The position numbers were made by a program, and so were the translations under genes. From the NCBI GenBank assembly GCA_003152485.1, contig PMAE01000032.1, forward strand, positions 557 through 41,218: a stretch of DNA of 40,662 nucleotides. The letters are read 5' to 3'. This DNA comes from Gemmatimonadota bacterium. Its GTDB lineage: Bacteria; Gemmatimonadota; Gemmatimonadetes; Gemmatimonadales; Gemmatimonadaceae. The stretch's first letter is position 1; every line of letters starts with the position of its first letter. The notes under the pieces were generated by a model. The model saw only the letters and a program-made list of their open reading frames with translations. It did not search any database and was not told the DNA's origin. This document shows, piece by piece, positions 38,186-40,662 of this stretch.

Positions 38186-39535
38186 CTACTGGAGCCCCAC
38201 CGCGATCGCGACCAATATCGCCCCCGCTCCCAACGCGGCGACGGCCAGCGTTAGCCGCGCGATCACTCGCAACCAGTCTTCGAAGCGGACGTTCGCCGCG
38301 ACCAGGATCGCCATTAAGCCGCCGTTCGTCGGCGTGATGAGCTCGCACAGTCCCGCGCCATACTGATACGTCAGCACAGTGACCTGGCGAGAGAGGCCGA
38401 TCAGATCGGACAGCGGGGCCAGAATCGGAAGGGTCAGCACCGCCTCGCCGCTGACGCTCGGCACCGGGACATGGATGATCGCGTGGACCGCCATCATCCC
38501 GAGCGCGGCGACGCCTACCGGGAACGCGGCGAGCGGCGTCGAGAGGCCGTGGACGACGCTGTCGATGATGTGCCCCTCGTTCATCACGACCGAGATTGCG
38601 CGCGAGAATCCGATGAGGATCGCCGCGTAGGCCATCGACCGGAATCCTTCGATGAACGCGTCTGCGGTTCCCGCGATGCGGAGGCCACCGGCGATCCCCG
38701 CCGCGATGCCCATCGCGAAGAACAGGCCCGCCTCCTGGTCGAAGTCCCACCCGAGGCGCAGCACGCCGTAGAGGAACACCACGAATGTCGCGAGCACGAT
38801 CGCGAGGACTGTGCCCCCGCGGCGGTGGGGGCTCTCGTCCGGCGCCGTCACTAGAGACGAATCATCGGCCGGCACTCGCGTCCGCTTGGCGTAGCGCATC
38901 GTACGACCGATCCACAGCGTGAGCGCGATTGCGAGCACGACGACTCGGAATCCGGATCCCGATGCCTGCGGGAGATGCGCGACTTTCTGCGCGATGAGCA
39001 CCTGGAAGGGATTGACGGGACTGAACGCCGACCCGACTGCGGCCGCGCCGACGCTGATCAACGCCGCGGTCATTGCGTTGAAGCCAAGCCGCCGGGTCAG
39101 GAGGAGGAGCGCGGGGACGAGGGCGATGATCTCCTCCTGCATGTTCTCGAGCGCGCCGCCGGCCGCGAAGGCGAGCGACATGATCGGGATCGCGAGCATC
39201 CCATTGTTCCCAACCCGGCGCACCAGCCAATCGATGCCATCGCGGAGCGCACCCGTTTTGTCGACGACGCCGAACGCGCCGCCGACTAGGAATACGAAGA
39301 ACACGACCGACGCCGCGTCGATGAGCCCCCGCGGAATCGCCACCATCGCCGCGAACGGTCCCACGGGTTCGGCCGGCACATGGTGGTACGTCCCGGCGAC
39401 GACGATCGAGCGGCCGGTGACGGGATCGTCGCGCCGGTCGTACGTGCCCGCGGGGACGATGTATGTCAGCGCTGCCGCGAATATCGTACAGCCGACCAAC
39501 AGCGTGAGAGGATTCGGGAGCCGCATCGCGGGCAT
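38186..39535 (-). CDS. YfcC/DcuC-family membrane transporter
   Basis: 449-residue polytopic protein with about 11-12 hydrophobic helices. Motifs of the YfcC/C4-dicarboxylate-carrier-like superfamily (DcuC Pfam group) include LTYIVPAGTYDR at the first loop, AGGALENMQEEIIALVPAL, AFSPVNPFQVLIAQ and a C-terminal VPVPSVSGEAVLTLPILAPL and ELITPTNGGLMAIL. Members are proposed to carry basic amino acids or C4-dicarboxylates across the inner membrane; the substrate is not shown by the sequence. It stands alone, convergent with the exported protein at 36968. Confidence 0.88.
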   Translation of the reverse strand: MPAMRLPNPLTLLVGCTIFAAALTYIVPAGTYDRRDDPVTGRSIVVAGTYHHVPAEPVGPFAAMVAIPRGLIDAASVVFFVFLVGGAFGVVDKTGALRDGIDWLVRRVGNNGMLAIPIMSLAFAAGGALENMQEEIIALVPALLLLTRRLGFNAMTAALISVGAAAVGSAFSPVNPFQVLIAQKVAHLPQASGSGFRVVVLAIALTLWIGRTMRYAKRTRVPADDSSLVTAPDESPHRRGGTVLAIVLATFVVFLYGVLRLGWDFDQEAGLFFAMGIAAGIAGGLRIAGTADAFIEGFRSMAYAAILIGFSRAISVVMNEGHIIDSVVHGLSTPLAAFPVGVAALGMMAVHAIIHVPVPSVSGEAVLTLPILAPLSDLIGLSRQVTVLTYQYGAGLCELITPTNGGLMAILVAANVRFEDWLRVIARLTLAVAALGAGAILVAIAVGLQ

Positions 39536-39673
39536 CGCGTCCAGGCTGTCAGTGGAAACGTCCGTCGGAGAGATGGCTCCGACGGACGCACTCGTTAGTT
39601 AGCGATTGGCTGTTAGCTAATCGTTAGTCGCCATTTCACTACCCGCCCATCCCTAGTTGCTAGCCGCTACCAG
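39536..39673. repeat. Low-complexity GTTAG/CTAAC-word spacer
   Basis: Between two minus-strand genes, the plus strand reads GTTAGTTAGCGATTGGC followed by TGTTAGCTAATCGTTAGTCG. Further on comes CTAGTTGCTAGCCGCTACC. These are loosely repeated short words unlike neighbouring coding DNA. A similar GCGACTAAC word appears in the 36673-36967 gap. No gene is seen. Confidence 0.4.
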
Positions 39674-40411
39674 CTACTGCGGCTGCGCTCCCGGCGCTCC
39701 TGGGGCACCCTGCCGCATCTGCCCCATGTTCGGCATCTGCATCACCGTATATCCCGCCGGCGGAACGAACTGATCGTCGCTCACGGTCGTCCGCTCGATC
39801 TTCGTCGCCACGACCGCCACTTCGGGCTGGCCATCCTTGATCGTCGTCATCTTCAGCAAGCCGTTCCCCGGGCCGATCGCGTCACGCAGCGAGGACATGC
39901 TCGCATCCATCGCCGAGCCTCGGCCACCCGCCAGCGCGTCCAGTATCTGCGTGTTAAAGCCGACGCCCTTGCCTACGCACGCGTCCCCCTCTTCGGTCTT
40001 GCCCGCACGTACGGTGGTCAGGTGGATCACCTGGCAGGTCTCACCTGCCACGGTCTCCGTCTTTCCGGTCTTCGTCGCGGTGTACTTCGGCATCTCCGCC
40101 GCATTGCCCGTACCCGCGCTCGGCGGTACCACCATGTACTTCTTCATCGTGGGAATCAGGACAGTCCGCGTGTTGGCCGTGCCGTCCACCAGGATCACCA
40201 TGTTGCCGCCCGGCGCCTGCGAGGCCGACATCTCCATGCGTGCCTTCGTACCCTTGCTCGAGATGGTCATCGTCGCCGGCGCCTTGGCTCCGTGGATCTC
40301 GTACGTGACCACGCCCTCGAAGCCGCTTTGTGCCGCGGCGTCTCGCGCACCCGCAACCGCGAATGTGATGCCGAGCACGATGACGGGTGTCTTGCTCCAT
40401 ACTATGCGCAT
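39674..40411 (-). CDS. Exported DUF4412-like protein
   Basis: 245 residues from ATG 40411 with a signal peptide (about 1-29, PVIVLGITFAVAGARDAAAQ). The mature part starts GFEGVVTYEIHG and continues with alternating strands: KGTKARMEMSA, VDGTANTRTVLIPTMKKYMV, then VAGETCQVIHLTT and a paired Cys in EGDACVGKG. This is the pattern of DUF4412 periplasmic/outer-membrane proteins. The C-terminus is Pro/Gly/Gln-rich (GAPGAPGAQPQ). Function is not established. ATG 40411 was chosen because the signal peptide begins there. Confidence 0.78.
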   Translation of the reverse strand: MRIVWSKTPVIVLGITFAVAGARDAAAQSGFEGVVTYEIHGAKAPATMTISSKGTKARMEMSASQAPGGNMVILVDGTANTRTVLIPTMKKYMVVPPSAGTGNAAEMPKYTATKTGKTETVAGETCQVIHLTTVRAGKTEEGDACVGKGVGFNTQILDALAGGRGSAMDASMSSLRDAIGPGNGLLKMTTIKDGQPEVAVVATKIERTTVSDDQFVPPAGYTVMQMPNMGQMRQGAPGAPGAQPQ

Positions 40412-40662
40412 TCGCTCATACCCTCGGGTGAGACGGTCATTGAATGGGCGAGATGGTCCGCGGGCCGCGGGACCATGAAAGTCGTGCCCCTCGCCGATCT
40501 CAGGCTGGGTGAAGCATTGAGGCAATCGGCGCCGAAAGCCAGGGGCGATTTCGTGGGGTCAGTCCGGGGCCCCGTGGACCGCGTGGTTCGCGGCGCCGGA
40601 GACGGCCTGCCGCGGGCGTAGCTGACCGGCAGATCCCGGTAGTCGCGTGGCGGGCGGGCGAT
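40412..40662. other. End of window without a supported gene
   Basis: About 250 bases upstream of the DUF4412-like gene. Open frames here have no recognisable family and are not supported by a ribosome site. The region probably holds that gene's promoter. Nothing else is seen. Confidence 0.4.

Noticed and set aside
40022-40621. Plus-strand frame opposite the DUF4412-like gene
   Set aside because: Arg/His-rich antisense shadow; the minus frame has a signal peptide and family-like features.
1-40662. CRISPR arrays, tRNA and rRNA genes
   Set aside because: No regularly spaced direct repeats, and no tRNA or rRNA sequence recognised on either strand by reading.

Overview
The window is a high-GC chromosomal segment. 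By eye it is about two thirds G+C, with one visibly AT-richer block around 23.3-29.2 kb. Gene content (compact his and arg operons with 4-base start/stop overlaps, a DUF4412-type exported protein, STN-domain TonB receptor with ECF sigma and FecR, a split-B lasso peptide system, several pseudo-receiver/AraC-like regulators) fits a Gemmatimonadota-like soil bacterium. That assignment is inference; no rRNA or marker gene is present.

Region 1 (1-6122): the 3' part of an IS200/IS605-type tnpB, broken by an in-frame stop, sits inside hisD. Only the C-terminal part of hisD survives, followed by hisC-H-A-B-F-IE with ATGA/GTGA overlaps at every junction.

Region 2 (6123-11719): a siroheme sulfite/nitrite reductase is preceded by an unannotated 50-codon poly-cysteine leader ORF and an intrinsic terminator, which together look like a cysteine-sensing attenuator. 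Convergent to it is an arginine operon read leftward, argC-argB-argD-short argA, with an ARG-box-like AT-rich site at the argC start.

Region 3 (11955-19583): a hybrid sensor kinase, two small XRE regulators, two AraC-like regulators with degenerate receiver-like N-termini, a helical-repeat (TPR-like) protein, a tiny lipoprotein and REP-like hairpin DNA. Several promoters carry a CACTATATA motif.

Region 4 (about 19.7-31.2 kb): a complete lasso-peptide locus. On the plus strand: ECF sigma factor, FecR anti-sigma, TonB-dependent transducer with STN domain, and an S9-type lasso isopeptidase. Convergent on the minus strand: AraC-like regulator, PqqD-like B1 (RRE), transglutaminase-like B2 protease, asparagine-synthetase-like cyclase, and a 48-aa precursor peptide (27257-27403) that is too short for ordinary ORF calling. 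The expected loop is: peptide made and exported, sensed and imported by the TonB receptor, signal passed through FecR to sigma, peptide opened by the isopeptidase. No ABC exporter is seen.

Region 5 (31.2-40.7 kb): uncharacterised exported proteins, a divergent PLP aminotransferase / ornithine-cyclodeaminase-family pair, a YfcC/DcuC-type transporter and a DUF4412-like exported protein. Start coordinates were chosen from overlaps and Shine-Dalgarno sequences. Family assignments are from recognition of motifs, not from a search.
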